Assembly (NCBI RefSeq): GCF_027706845.1
Contig: NZ_JAQGCZ010000016.1
Coordinates: 47,350-111,349 of the forward strand
DNA: 64,000 bases
Direction of reading: 5' to 3'
Source of the DNA: Mycolicibacterium sp. BiH015
GTDB taxonomy: Bacteria > Actinomycetota > Actinomycetes > Mycobacteriales > Mycobacteriaceae
The position numbers were made by a program, and so were the translations under genes. The notes under the pieces are model-generated. The model did not search any database and was not told the origin of the DNA. It saw nothing but the letters and a program-made list of their open reading frames with translations. The first letter of the stretch is position 1, and the number at the start of each line of letters is the position of its first letter. Positions 32,301-40,236 of the stretch are shown here, piece by piece.

Positions 32301-33912
32301 TGGAGGCCAGGAACACGGTGAACAGCCCGCGATCGGGAATCGCTCCTCCGGATGTGACCGCCAGCCGTTGGGCTCCGGGGCGCGATGTCAGCGTGCCGGT
32401 GTCGCGGTCGTAGACGATGCGCGGCCGCAGCTCGGCGAACTCGGTGGACGGATACTTCCCCGATAGCAGGTCCAGCGTCGCCTCGAAGGCGCTGCGTGGC
32501 AGGGTCGCGAACGGCGCACTGCGTCGCACGGTGTCGAACCAGGCATCGGCGCTGATCGGCTCGAGCGCGGCGGCCGCCACGGTGTGCTGGGCCAGCACGT
32601 CGAGCGGATTGGCCGGCACACGCATGGTCTCGATCTGCCCGGCCAGCATCCGCTGCACGCTGACCGCGCACCCGATCAGGTCGGTGCGGTGCTTCGGGAA
32701 CAGCACGCCCTGGCTGATCTCGCCGACCTGATGCCCGGCGCGACCGACGCGCTGCAGACCACTGGCGACCGACGGCGGGGTCTCGACCTGGATCACCAGA
32801 TCAACCGAGCCCATGTCGATGCCGAGCTCGAGACTGGACGTGGCGACCACCGCCTTGAGTCGGCCGCTCTTGAGGGCGTCTTCGACGTCGGCGCGCGCTT
32901 CCTTGCTGACCGAGCCGTGGTGGGCCCGCGCCAGCAGCGGCTCGGCACCGTAGGTCTGCCCGCTGCCCATAAGGTGCGCGGGCGCCCCGCCTGCCACGCC
33001 CGGGTTGTGGGCACCCAGGTCAATACCGGCACGTTCGGCGTGAATCTCGTTCAGCCGTGCGGTCAGCCGCTCGGCGAGGCGACGCGAGTTGGTGAACACG
33101 ATCGACGAGTTGTGCGCCTCGACCAGATCGACGATGCGTTCCTCGACGTCGGGCCAGATCGAGTTGTCTTCGAGGTTGGCCATGTCGGGGACGGGCACCT
33201 GCACCGTCAGGTCGAACGTCTTGGCGGCAGGGGGCGCCACGATGGTCGTGGGCGCGGCGCCGGACAGGAACCGTGCCACCTCTTCGGGCGGGCGGACCGT
33301 TGCCGAGAGACCGATGCGCTGCGCGGGCTTGTCCAACATTGCGTCGAGCCGTTCCAGCGACACCGCCAGGTGGGCGCCCCGCTTGGTGCCCGCCACGGCA
33401 TGCACCTCGTCGACGATCACGGTCTCGACGTCGGCCAACGTTTCGCGAGCCGCGGACGTGAGCATCAAGAACAACGACTCGGGCGTGGTGATCAGGATGT
33501 CGGGCGGTTTGGTGATCAGCTCGCGGCGCTTACTGGGAGTGGTGTCGCCGGAGCGCACTCCGACGCTGATCGCCGGCGGTGCCTCTCCGGTGCGCTCCGC
33601 AATACGCGAGATGCCGGTCAGCGGTGTCCGTAGATTACGTTCGACGTCGACGGCGAGAGCCTTGAGCGGGGAAACGTAGAGGACCCGGGTACCCCGCTTG
33701 GCCTGCGGTTTGCGGGCCAGACCATCGATAGCCCACAAGAACGCCGCCAGCGTCTTGCCTGATCCGGTCGGCGCGATGACCAGCGTGTTCTCCCCGGCGG
33801 CGATGGCCTGCCATGCCTCGGCCTGCGCCGGGGTCGGCTCGACGAACGTGCCCGCGAACCACTCGCGCGTCAACGCGGAAAAGCGTGACAGTGGATCGGT
33901 CGCGGTGGGCAT
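29368..33912 (-). CDS. lhr: ATP-dependent 3'-5' DNA helicase Lhr
   Basis: A 1514-residue superfamily 2 helicase, matching the ~1513-residue M. tuberculosis Lhr. The Walker A Ala-Pro-Thr-Gly-Ser-Gly-Lys-Thr is at about 47-54 and the Asp-Glu-Val-His box near 165. The RecA2 domain carries Gln-Arg-Val-Gly-Arg-Ala-Gly-His. The Lhr core (winged helix) and a long C-terminal domain follow. It translocates on single-stranded DNA and unwinds RNA:DNA hybrids in repair. The TGATG junction with nei indicates an operon. Confidence 0.97.
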   Translation of the reverse strand: MPTATDPLSRFSALTREWFAGTFVEPTPAQAEAWQAIAAGENTLVIAPTGSGKTLAAFLWAIDGLARKPQAKRGTRVLYVSPLKALAVDVERNLRTPLTGISRIAERTGEAPPAISVGVRSGDTTPSKRRELITKPPDILITTPESLFLMLTSAARETLADVETVIVDEVHAVAGTKRGAHLAVSLERLDAMLDKPAQRIGLSATVRPPEEVARFLSGAAPTTIVAPPAAKTFDLTVQVPVPDMANLEDNSIWPDVEERIVDLVEAHNSSIVFTNSRRLAERLTARLNEIHAERAGIDLGAHNPGVAGGAPAHLMGSGQTYGAEPLLARAHHGSVSKEARADVEDALKSGRLKAVVATSSLELGIDMGSVDLVIQVETPPSVASGLQRVGRAGHQVGEISQGVLFPKHRTDLIGCAVSVQRMLAGQIETMRVPANPLDVLAQHTVAAAALEPISADAWFDTVRRSAPFATLPRSAFEATLDLLSGKYPSTEFAELRPRIVYDRDTGTLTSRPGAQRLAVTSGGAIPDRGLFTVFLASSADSEKPSRVGELDEEMVYESRPGDVISLGATSWRITEITHDRVLVIPAPGEPARLPFWRGDGVGRPAELGAAIGAFNGELARLDRPEFESRCQEVGFDDYATDNLWQLIDEQRSATSAVPSDTTLIVERFRDELGDWRVILHSPYGLRVHGPLALAVGKRLYERYGIDEKPTASDDGIIVRLPDTDDAAPGADIFVFDADEIEPLVTTEVSSSALFASRFRECAARALLLPRRHPGKRSPLWHQRQRAAQLLDVARNYPDFPIVLEAVRECLQDVYDVPTLTALMGRIAQRRVRILEVETQTPSPFAASLLFGYVGAFMYEGDSPLAERRAAALALDPTLLAELLGRVELRELLDADVIATTTRQLQHLTPERLVRDAEGIADLLRLLGPLTADEIAERCVQSEVGGWLEGLLTAKRLLPVSYAGQTWWAAVEDIGRLRDGVGVAVPVGVPIAFLEPIVDPLGELLSRYARTRGPFTTAEAASRFGLGLRVTADVLGRLAADRKVVRGEFSDVPPDSGGVEQWCDAEVLRILRRRSLAALRAQIEPVSTAAFGRFLPAWQMLGTDSVSGVDGLAAVIDQLAGVPMPASAVEPLIFGQRVRDYQPGMLDELLASGEVLWSGSGALSAADGWVSFHPSDTAPLSLAPPGELEMTDVHHQILAALSGGGAYFFRQLAIDGVSTESLKEALWQLIWAGYVGGDTFAPVRALLAGTKGPGSRRAAAPSHRHRRAPRLSRYSLSTTSLSAHRDSDPTVAGRWSALPVPEVDSTVRAHYQADQLLARHGVLTKGAVASENIVGGFASMYKVLTTMEEAGRCQRGYFVESLGGAQFATASTVDRLRSHADSIDDKQQSLRAVALAATDPANPYGAALPWPTRGAEGDTAHRPGRKAGALVVLVDGELAWYVERGGRSLLSFGIDQETANAAAAALAELVTRRRVPALLVERVDGVPVLEARDSLVVEALTTAGFSRTPRGLRLR

Positions 33913-34011
33913 GGGTCCATGGTGCCCTCTCCCACCGACAACGTGCCCCGGGGCGAACTGTGATCAGCAAAAGCTATCCGTATTGCGAAGTCAGATGCCT
34001 AAGATCCGGTT

Positions 34012-36210
34012 GTGGTGGCGGGGGACTGGCGGCCGTATATTCCGGCTGCCACGATGGGCCGGCCGAGGATCGCCGACCGCGTCGTGCGGCGCCCCGATCT
34101 GACCCGATTTCTGCGGTCAGCCGCCGGGGGCGACCTCGTGGTCGTGACGGCACCGGCGGGATACGGCAAGACGACCGCGGCCGCCCTGTGGGATGCCGAC
34201 GACGACCGGCCGTTCGCCTGGGCGCGTATCGACCATCTCGACGACGACCCCGCCCACCTGCTGCTGCACCTCGCGACAGCGGTCGTCGAACTCAGGCAGA
34301 CCGATCACGACCTGCTGCACTATCTGCGGGGGCCGGGACGGCCCCCGGTCACCCACCTGTTGCCGACGGTCGTGCAGGTGCTGGAGGAGTGCGGGCCCGT
34401 CGTACTGGTCGTCGACGATGTCCACAAGCTCTCAGCTCCCGACGCCGTCACCGCGCTGCATCTGCTCATCGATGCTGCGCCGCTGACGACGACGATCGCC
34501 CTCCTCGGGCGGTACCTGCTCCCGCTGGATATCGCGCGCCGCCGCTTGCAGAAGACCGTGGTCGAAGTCGGCCAGGAGATGTTGAGGTTCTCCCGGGAGG
34601 AGGCGATGGCCGCCCTGGAGATGGTCAGCGGACCCCGGACCCACGCGACCGCGACCGCCGTCGTGGACCTCTGCGAGGGGTGGGCGGCCGGAATCGTCCT
34701 GACCGCGATGGCGTTGCGCGACGGGGCGCCACTCGACGCGCTGAGCGGTCGGAACAACCTGGTTGTCGAGTACGTCGTCGAAGAAGTCCTCGACCGCCTC
34801 GACGCACACATCGCCACCTTCCTCGTCGAATCGGCGGTCCTCGACCGCTTCAACGCAGAACAGCTCGACGTCGTCTTGGGCCGCCACGATTCCGCGCGCA
34901 TCTTGGAATCCATGGCCACCACGGGTAATCCGTTCCTCATTGCCCTGGACTATCGGCATCGCTGGTACCGCTACCACCACCTGTTCGGTGACGTGCTGCG
35001 GGACAGATTGCGGGCCGACAACACGGCACGCTTTCGTGAATTGGCGGTGCGCGCAGCAGATCTGCTCGAACGGGAAGGCGACATCGACGGCGCGCTGCTG
35101 CTGGCATTGGACGCCGGAGACCGGGAGCGCGCGGCGTCCCTGGTAAACCGGGAAGCGGTCCGGCTCAGCTTCGACGGACGCACCGGGGTGCTCGCGCGCC
35201 GCCTGGGCATGCTCGATGCACGCACATTCGCCGAGCATCCAGATGCCGCGGTGGCCCGGGCATGGCTCGGAGTCACGACGGCAGATGCCGAATTGATCCA
35301 GCGTTCGCTGATGCTGGCGCACCGCTGCGACGACGGGCAACCGCTGTCGGACGGCACCCCGTCGGTGAAAGTGGCTGTGGCACTGATCAGCTCGATGCTG
35401 GGGGCCGGTGGTGTGGCCGACGTGATCCGCCACGCCGACGTGGTGCGCGCGGCAGGCGACAGCCTGGTGAACCCGTGGTGGGGGGCGGCCACCGTCATGA
35501 AGGGTGCGGCGGAGGCCATGAGGGGCCAGGTGAACCGGGCCCGCGTGCTGCTCGAATCTGCCCTCCCGGTCACCGAGGATCTTCCGGGTTTCCAGGCGGC
35601 AGCCCTTGCGCACCTGGCATTACTCGACCTGGGCAGCGGGGATGACGAGAGCGCTGTCCAGCGCAGCGACGCTGCGCGCACCCTCGTCGACAAATACGAC
35701 CTGTGCGACGTGGTGCCGATGATTGTCGTATACGCCACAAGTGCGGTCATGGGTGCACGCGTCGGCGATGTGGCGTCGGCCCGGGAGGCCGTCGGTATGA
35801 CGGAGGTTCTACTGGACCGGCTGGGTCAGTTGGCGGCGCGCACCGCGTTGATGGGCCACGGGCTGCTGGCATGGACGGGCGCCGTCATCGGGGACCCGGA
35901 CCTGCTCGCCAAGCACCTCGCCGCGGCGGAGCGCCTCCGTCATCGCGAACCCGACGCGGTGGCACTCCTGCAACGCATCGAACGCGTCAAGTCGTTGGCC
36001 ACGGGCGCTGCCCGCCCGCTGACCGCAGCCGAGCTGCGGCTACTGCCGCATTTGGCGACGCACCTTTCGCTGCAGAGCATTTCGGAGGTGCTGATGGTCG
36101 GTCGGGAGACGGCGAAGAGCCAGGCGACGTCGATCTACCGCAAGCTGGGGGTTTCGTCGCGCGCCGAGGCGGTCGCGGAAGCCAAACGGGTCGGTCTGAT
36201 CCCGGAGTGA
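34012..36210 (+). CDS. MalT-like (LAL/STAND) LuxR-family regulator
   Basis: A 732-residue regulator with a GTG start. The ATPase domain has Walker A Ala-Pro-Ala-Gly-Tyr-Gly-Lys-Thr-Thr at 47-55 and Walker B Val-Leu-Val-Val-Asp-Asp-Val-His near 131-138. A TPR-like helical sensor region covers about 320-650. A LuxR helix-turn-helix lies at about 668-730 (Ser-Ile-Ser-Glu-Val-Leu-Met-Val-Gly-Arg-Glu-Thr-Ala-Lys-Ser). It is convergent with, and 6 bp from, the DyP peroxidase operon. I propose it as a candidate activator of that locus, since its TCCCCC/GGGGGA sites recall the G-rich boxes bound by MalT; this is inference. Confidence 0.9.
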   Translation: MVAGDWRPYIPAATMGRPRIADRVVRRPDLTRFLRSAAGGDLVVVTAPAGYGKTTAAALWDADDDRPFAWARIDHLDDDPAHLLLHLATAVVELRQTDHDLLHYLRGPGRPPVTHLLPTVVQVLEECGPVVLVVDDVHKLSAPDAVTALHLLIDAAPLTTTIALLGRYLLPLDIARRRLQKTVVEVGQEMLRFSREEAMAALEMVSGPRTHATATAVVDLCEGWAAGIVLTAMALRDGAPLDALSGRNNLVVEYVVEEVLDRLDAHIATFLVESAVLDRFNAEQLDVVLGRHDSARILESMATTGNPFLIALDYRHRWYRYHHLFGDVLRDRLRADNTARFRELAVRAADLLEREGDIDGALLLALDAGDRERAASLVNREAVRLSFDGRTGVLARRLGMLDARTFAEHPDAAVARAWLGVTTADAELIQRSLMLAHRCDDGQPLSDGTPSVKVAVALISSMLGAGGVADVIRHADVVRAAGDSLVNPWWGAATVMKGAAEAMRGQVNRARVLLESALPVTEDLPGFQAAALAHLALLDLGSGDDESAVQRSDAARTLVDKYDLCDVVPMIVVYATSAVMGARVGDVASAREAVGMTEVLLDRLGQLAARTALMGHGLLAWTGAVIGDPDLLAKHLAAAERLRHREPDAVALLQRIERVKSLATGAARPLTAAELRLLPHLATHLSLQSISEVLMVGRETAKSQATSIYRKLGVSSRAEAVAEAKRVGLIPE

Positions 36211-36216
36211 GAGCTC

Positions 36217-36612
36217 TCACGCTCCCTTCGACCAGCTCCACGCCGCGATCAGCCATGCGCCGCCCCTGCGTTGCAGAGCGACCGTGAACGTCGATCCCGT
36301 CTGCGTCCGACGGTCACCTCGGAGATCGAACGTCATCGTCGCCGGCACCACGACGTAGGCGCAGTCACCGGTGACGTCGACGTGTCGCGGTTCCTCGAGC
36401 GAGATCTGGTAGCCGGAAGCACCCAGATGCTCGCCTTCGGTCAGCACGTCACGCCACCAGTCACGGGTCGCCGTCGGGCCTACCCACACGTGGGGCGCCA
36501 TGCCGTCGAGAATCTGCATCACGTCGGCGCACTCGGACGCCATCGCGTCGACGTCGGCGCCGTTGAACGCATCGACGTAACGCACCACGGTGTCGAACGG
36601 GGCCTGTGTCAT
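36217..36612 (-). CDS. SnoaL/NTF2-like protein in DyP operon
   Basis: A 131-residue cone-shaped NTF2-like fold protein: N-terminal helix Tyr-Val-Asp-Ala-Phe-Asn-Gly-Ala-Asp, central strands and C-terminal Trp-Leu-Ile-Ala-Ala-Trp-Ser-Trp. Families of this fold bind small ligands or act as cyclases and isomerases. It is the last gene of the four-gene DyP operon, overlapping the previous stop by 4 nt (ATGA). Role unknown. Confidence 0.82.
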   Translation of the reverse strand: MTQAPFDTVVRYVDAFNGADVDAMASECADVMQILDGMAPHVWVGPTATRDWWRDVLTEGEHLGASGYQISLEEPRHVDVTGDCAYVVVPATMTFDLRGDRRTQTGSTFTVALQRRGGAWLIAAWSWSKGA

Positions 36613-37622
36613 AGAGCCATTCTCGCCAGGTTCCGCCAGAGGTTGCGCAGACTGTCCGTGCCGCCGAACAGAGTGGTGAAGTGCGTCGAATCGATGAGCA
36701 CGATGTCGGCGGCGCGTTCGCCGTCGGGTGGCATCCAGATGACCGCGTTGAAAGCGGTGTTGCCGGCTGCGGTGAAGGGGTGGGGTCGTTTGAGGTCGAC
36801 GGGCTGGCGCGCCAGCACTCGCAGGTTCGCGCCCTCGGGTGCGGTCAACTCGTAGTGCGGAAGGTGCTGATGGAAGCTCAGCGTCGGTACGTCGGCGAGC
36901 AACCCCAGCTCGTCGAACTCACGGAAAGTGTTCAGCGGCAGGGGGTCCCGCGTTCCCTCGACCACATCGGGTCGCAGTCCCCAGATGTTGTGCACGGGAA
37001 CGGAGAGTGCGCGCATCAACGACCTTGTGTAGCGGCTGAAGCGTTGTTTGCGCGGCACGAGTCGGTCACCGTGGTGCTCGTACTCGACCTGTCGTTGTGC
37101 GAGGTCGTCGGTGAACCCGACGTCATGGTGTGGCGCAAGTAGAAGGCAATTGCCCTCCTGCCGCAGCCATTCGCGGATCGCTTCCACTTCTTCCCGAGTG
37201 GCCTCCAGGCCGGAGTTGAGGTGATCGAGCCCGAACACCATCAGCGTGTCGGTATCGGCCAGGATCCTCTCGTCGATCGGTTGGGGGTAACCGGCCTGGT
37301 CGACACGCTGGAACACCGCAACCGGGTGGCCGGTGACCTCGCCGACGAGGTCCTGGAAGGACAGGGTGGAGCGATGGAACAGTTCGAGGGTCCCGGCGAT
37401 GCCCTGCAGGAAGTTGCCGGCCTCGAACTCGGTAGTCTCATACGCCGGGTAGACCACGTTGCGTACCTCGGTCAGTGTCGAGAACCGGTTCGACATCGCT
37501 GCCGGATCCCGTTGCGCCTCCCAGGGATAACTCCATGTCCAGTAGATGCTGATGCGTCGACGGCCGTCGCGCGGGCGGGCGACGTGCTGCTGGTTGTAGG
37601 TGCGGGCCGCTCGGACAGTCAT
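36609..37622 (-). CDS. uncharacterised 337-residue protein in DyP operon
   Basis: I do not recognise a named family. The ATG at 37622 sits behind GGAGGGAAG and overlaps the DyP stop by 4 nt. The centre reads like a Rossmann or glutamine-amidotransferase-like flavodoxin fold: a Leu-Met-Val-Phe-Gly-Leu-Asp-His strand (near 110), a helix with Ile-Arg-Glu-Trp-Leu-Arg, a strand Cys-Leu-Leu-Leu-Ala-Pro-His-His-Asp. A later strand reads Ala-Asp-Ile-Val-Leu-Ile-Asp-Ser-Thr-His. Several conserved-looking His residues (His-His, His-Gln-His-Leu-Pro-His, Thr-His) could bind metal or haem. No signal peptide or membrane segment. Likely works with the peroxidase. Confidence 0.8.
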   Translation of the reverse strand: MTVRAARTYNQQHVARPRDGRRRISIYWTWSYPWEAQRDPAAMSNRFSTLTEVRNVVYPAYETTEFEAGNFLQGIAGTLELFHRSTLSFQDLVGEVTGHPVAVFQRVDQAGYPQPIDERILADTDTLMVFGLDHLNSGLEATREEVEAIREWLRQEGNCLLLAPHHDVGFTDDLAQRQVEYEHHGDRLVPRKQRFSRYTRSLMRALSVPVHNIWGLRPDVVEGTRDPLPLNTFREFDELGLLADVPTLSFHQHLPHYELTAPEGANLRVLARQPVDLKRPHPFTAAGNTAFNAVIWMPPDGERAADIVLIDSTHFTTLFGGTDSLRNLWRNLARMAL

Positions 37623-38941
37623 CGGCTTCCCTCCGCCAGATACCGCAGAGCCCTGATTCCGGGCAAGAAGAAGTACGCGCCTCCCCGCAGCGTGGTGAAC
37701 GCGGGAATACCTTTGTGTACTTTGCGGATCGGTCGCTTGGGCACGGTGAAGTCCAGTGTGCCGTCCTGCATTCCGCAGATCGGATCGTGCTCGTTGCCGA
37801 GTTCGTGGAAGCTCTTGTCGTTGATCCACACGTTCTGCGCGAATTCGAACTGCCGGACCAGGCTCGCACAAATGATGAACGCGGCGATTCCGCGGTCCAC
37901 GCCGTCCTCCGGCGCGCCATCCGGGAGTGCCGGACCGTAGGTGGCGCCGCGGCGAATCATGCGGCGCCGGTTCATGTTGTGGGCCGTGTCGCGCGGATTG
38001 AGCCGACGTGCATGGGATCCCAGCGGGCACGCGTAACCGAAAGGATCCATTTCCTTGTAGTTGAAGTCGTTGTTACGCATCGGGTCTGCACCGAGTTCGG
38101 GATCGTCGGCATCGGGTGCCAGGACCAGGGGAGCGCCGCTGCGCCAGCGACCCATGAACTTGGCGGCCAGCAGCTCCTGCTCCTGCGGGCTTTCGGCGTT
38201 GTCGGCCAGATACGCGCGGAAGGCGCCGACGTGCTCCTGGAGTCGGCGGTAGGCCATGTAACTGCCATTGCGGGACAACGCTTCTGGCGCCGGAATCTCC
38301 GGAGAGGGACTGAACTCGTCGGGGTAGCCCAGGATGAACTCTCCGGGCTCCAGCGCCAGGCCGGAACCCGGTGTCGGCTCTTCACCCGACCCCTTCATCA
38401 CGGGTTGGGAAAGCCGATCCCGGAATCCGAAATGATCATGGGCATAGTTGAACGGCGGGTGCGCGTTGAGGTCGAGGTAGGACACGGTGCGCACCCCGTC
38501 GCAGCGTGCGACGAGCTTGTCGTGTTCGCCCACGCACCGCCGGTGTTCGTCGTCGTCGCGGGCGAACAGGATGGCGATGGTGTGGATGTCGTCACCGGCC
38601 AGACCGTCCACCCAGTGCTCCGGCGCGTTCGGGCCGGTGTCGCCGAGAATGTCGGCCCGGGCGGCCATGCCTTCCCTGAACTCTTCGGGAAAGGTGGCCA
38701 GCGAATCCTCGGGGACGCCGAGGGCCCGTAGCCCATTCCAGGTGAATGCCAACGTGATCCAACGCTTCGACGCATCCATCGTGGCGACGGCGTCTGATGC
38801 CGACTGCACCCGGTCGAGCAGTTCGGACAGCCAGGCCCGGCCGCCGGCGGCGGTGTCGAACGTGAGGAACTCGTACCTGCCGGTCATGGCGGGCGTCCTG
38901 GTCAACAGAATGTGCTGGATGTCGTCGAGTTCGAGCGTCAC
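37619..38941 (-). CDS. DyP-type haem peroxidase with altered GXXDG motif
   Basis: A 440-residue dye-decolourising-type peroxidase. The proximal haem ligand is His310 in Gly-Ser-His-Ala-Arg-Arg-Leu-Asn-Pro-Arg, the distal Arg lies in Arg-Arg-Arg-Met-Ile-Arg-Arg-Gly (325-332), and Asp175 is in Phe-Gly-Phe-Arg-Asp-Arg-Leu-Ser-Gln-Pro. The usual motif is Gly-X-X-Asp-Gly; here the second Gly is Arg176. The GTG start overlaps the upstream stop by 4 nt. No twin-arginine signal and no obvious encapsulin-targeting tail are present, and no encapsulin gene is nearby, so it is probably cytosolic and free. It uses peroxide to oxidise unknown substrates; haem handling is another possibility given the neighbours. 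Confidence 0.9.
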   Translation of the reverse strand: MTLELDDIQHILLTRTPAMTGRYEFLTFDTAAGGRAWLSELLDRVQSASDAVATMDASKRWITLAFTWNGLRALGVPEDSLATFPEEFREGMAARADILGDTGPNAPEHWVDGLAGDDIHTIAILFARDDDEHRRCVGEHDKLVARCDGVRTVSYLDLNAHPPFNYAHDHFGFRDRLSQPVMKGSGEEPTPGSGLALEPGEFILGYPDEFSPSPEIPAPEALSRNGSYMAYRRLQEHVGAFRAYLADNAESPQEQELLAAKFMGRWRSGAPLVLAPDADDPELGADPMRNNDFNYKEMDPFGYACPLGSHARRLNPRDTAHNMNRRRMIRRGATYGPALPDGAPEDGVDRGIAAFIICASLVRQFEFAQNVWINDKSFHELGNEHDPICGMQDGTLDFTVPKRPIRKVHKGIPAFTTLRGGAYFFLPGIRALRYLAEGSR

Positions 38942-39492
38942 TGCATCTGGTCGAGCATGTCGGAGAATGCCGCCTTGAGCCGCAAGGCTTTCTTGATCTC
39001 GTCGGCGGTCACGTAGGGGTATTCGCCGTACTCCAGGAAGCTCGGTACCTGGTGCTCCCGCACGAACGTGATGAAGGCGTCGGGGTTGGTCTTCCAGTCC
39101 TCGGGAAAACCCTCGAGATTGGTGAACACCGTGGTGATGCCGGTGGCACTGAACAGCCGCACGGCGTCTTCGGTGTACTTGTCGAAATCGGTGTCGAAGA
39201 TTCCCTGGTATTGGAAGTGCAGCCCCGACCCCACGTCGAACAGGATCCAGCGCAGATAGTGCAGGCGCAGCGGGGCGAGCACGTCGGGACTCGCCGCAAT
39301 CGCCTCCTCGATCTGCTTGCCGTAGGCGCGCACGGCGTCCTCGCGCCCTTCCTTCACCTTCGCGATGATCGAGAAACCGTGACAGGCGGGTGTTCGCGGG
39401 AAGACGGGCCCATAGCGGCCCCGCTCCAGTTCGTGATAGCCCTCCGGTGGAATGGCCATCGCTGCGGGCTGCGCCCATCTGTTGTCCGCCAT
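38938..39492 (-). CDS. uncharacterised 184-residue protein, first gene of DyP operon
   Basis: Not a family I can name. After about 35 residues rich in Pro, the pattern Gly-Phe-Ser-Ile-Ile-Ala-Lys-Val-Lys-Glu-Gly-Arg-Glu-Asp-Ala-Val-Arg-Ala-Tyr and a later Tyr-Leu-Arg-Trp-Ile-Leu-Phe-Asp suggest a ferredoxin-like dimeric alpha-beta barrel, the fold shared by DyP peroxidases and chlorite dismutases. It may therefore be a haem-family relative or partner. GAGAGG lies 6 nt before the ATG. A palindromic site is 57 nt upstream. Confidence 0.82.
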   Translation of the reverse strand: MADNRWAQPAAMAIPPEGYHELERGRYGPVFPRTPACHGFSIIAKVKEGREDAVRAYGKQIEEAIAASPDVLAPLRLHYLRWILFDVGSGLHFQYQGIFDTDFDKYTEDAVRLFSATGITTVFTNLEGFPEDWKTNPDAFITFVREHQVPSFLEYGEYPYVTADEIKKALRLKAAFSDMLDQMQ

Positions 39493-39518
39493 GGCAAGCC
39501 TCTCGATCGCGTCGATCG

Positions 39519-39565
39519 GATGCTAAGGCGGCCCGCGACCGGGTGTCCTCCCCCTAACTGGGGGA
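39519..39565 (-). promoter_or_regulatory. DyP operon promoter with TCCCCC-N5-GGGGGA operator
   Basis: The palindrome TCCCCC-TAACT-GGGGGA occupies 39549-39565. A -10-like TAGCAT on the minus strand is at 39524-39519, about 33 nt from the palindrome centre. The operon start codon is at 39492. The layout fits an activator bound around -40. An identical-architecture site faces the divergent operon. Confidence 0.6.
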
Positions 39566-39752
39566 AGGTCGTCGGTTCTCACCGAACGGTTGACGGCGCG
39601 TGCTGCCACGGCGCACCGAGCCGGCGCTGGTTGCAGGGTGAGGCCTGGGGTCACGCCTGGCGTGACTGCTAGGGACAGCCGAAAGAGCCTGACCCCAGGC
39701 GAATTGGACGCTACCCCGTCAGCGCCCGGGGATGACGGCTTTGAGCAAACTT

Positions 39753-39797
39753 TCCCCCGTTGTGGGGGATGTCGCGGTGACCGCACCTGCTTAACGT
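39753..39797 (+). promoter_or_regulatory. promoter of the glycine-rich/haemophore operon with matching operator
   Basis: The palindrome TCCCCC-GTTGT-GGGGGA is at 39753-39769. A -10-like TAACGT is at 39792-39797, about 31 nt from the palindrome centre. The start codon is at 39827, 57 nt beyond the palindrome. Between the two operators (39566-39752) I see no gene. Confidence 0.6.
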
Positions 39798-39826
39798 CAG
39801 GCTGACCTACGGCCGAGGAGTGTGCA

Positions 39827-40213
39827 ATGCGGTTCGTGACCTTCTTGGTCGCGCCTGTCGTGGTGTCGACCGCGGTGGCGGTGGCGCCCCCCGCCGCGGC
39901 CGATTGCACCAGCTCCGGCGGCACGACCATCTGCTCCCAGGGCACAGTCCGAGGCTCCAACACAGGTGACGGGCCCAGCGGATCGTCCGGTCCCTACGCT
40001 CCGTATCCCTGCGACATCGACTGGTACGACTGCGACGAGTGGTGGAACGTCGATTTCGACGTCGACGTCGACTGGAATCCCGGAGGCCCCGGTGGGCCGG
40101 GAGGCCCCGGCGGACCGGGAGGCATCGGCGGGCCCGGCGGACCGGGAGGACCCGGATTCGGCGGGGGTGGCGGTTTCGGAGGCGGCGGCCGCGGTGGAGG
40201 CGGACGACGGTGA
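39827..40213 (+). CDS. secreted glycine/proline-rich protein with collagen-like tail
   Basis: A 128-residue protein with a Sec signal peptide ending near Pro-Ala-Ala-Ala-Asp (residue 25). The mature part has four Cys (two in Asp-Cys-Thr-Ser-Ser-Gly-Gly-Thr-Thr-Ile-Cys, two in Pro-Cys-Asp-Ile-Asp-Trp-Tyr-Asp-Cys) and an acidic/aromatic patch (Asp-Val-Asp repeats with Trp). It ends in about ten Gly-Gly-Pro units and a Gly/Arg tail. GAGGAG lies 6 nt before the ATG. Co-oriented with two haemophore-like genes (23-nt gap). Function unknown; a surface adhesin or scaffold is conceivable. Confidence 0.8.
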   Translation: MRFVTFLVAPVVVSTAVAVAPPAAADCTSSGGTTICSQGTVRGSNTGDGPSGSSGPYAPYPCDIDWYDCDEWWNVDFDVDVDWNPGGPGGPGGPGGPGGIGGPGGPGGPGFGGGGGFGGGGRGGGGRR

Positions 40214-40236
40214 CCAACGCAAACAAGGAGAAACAC

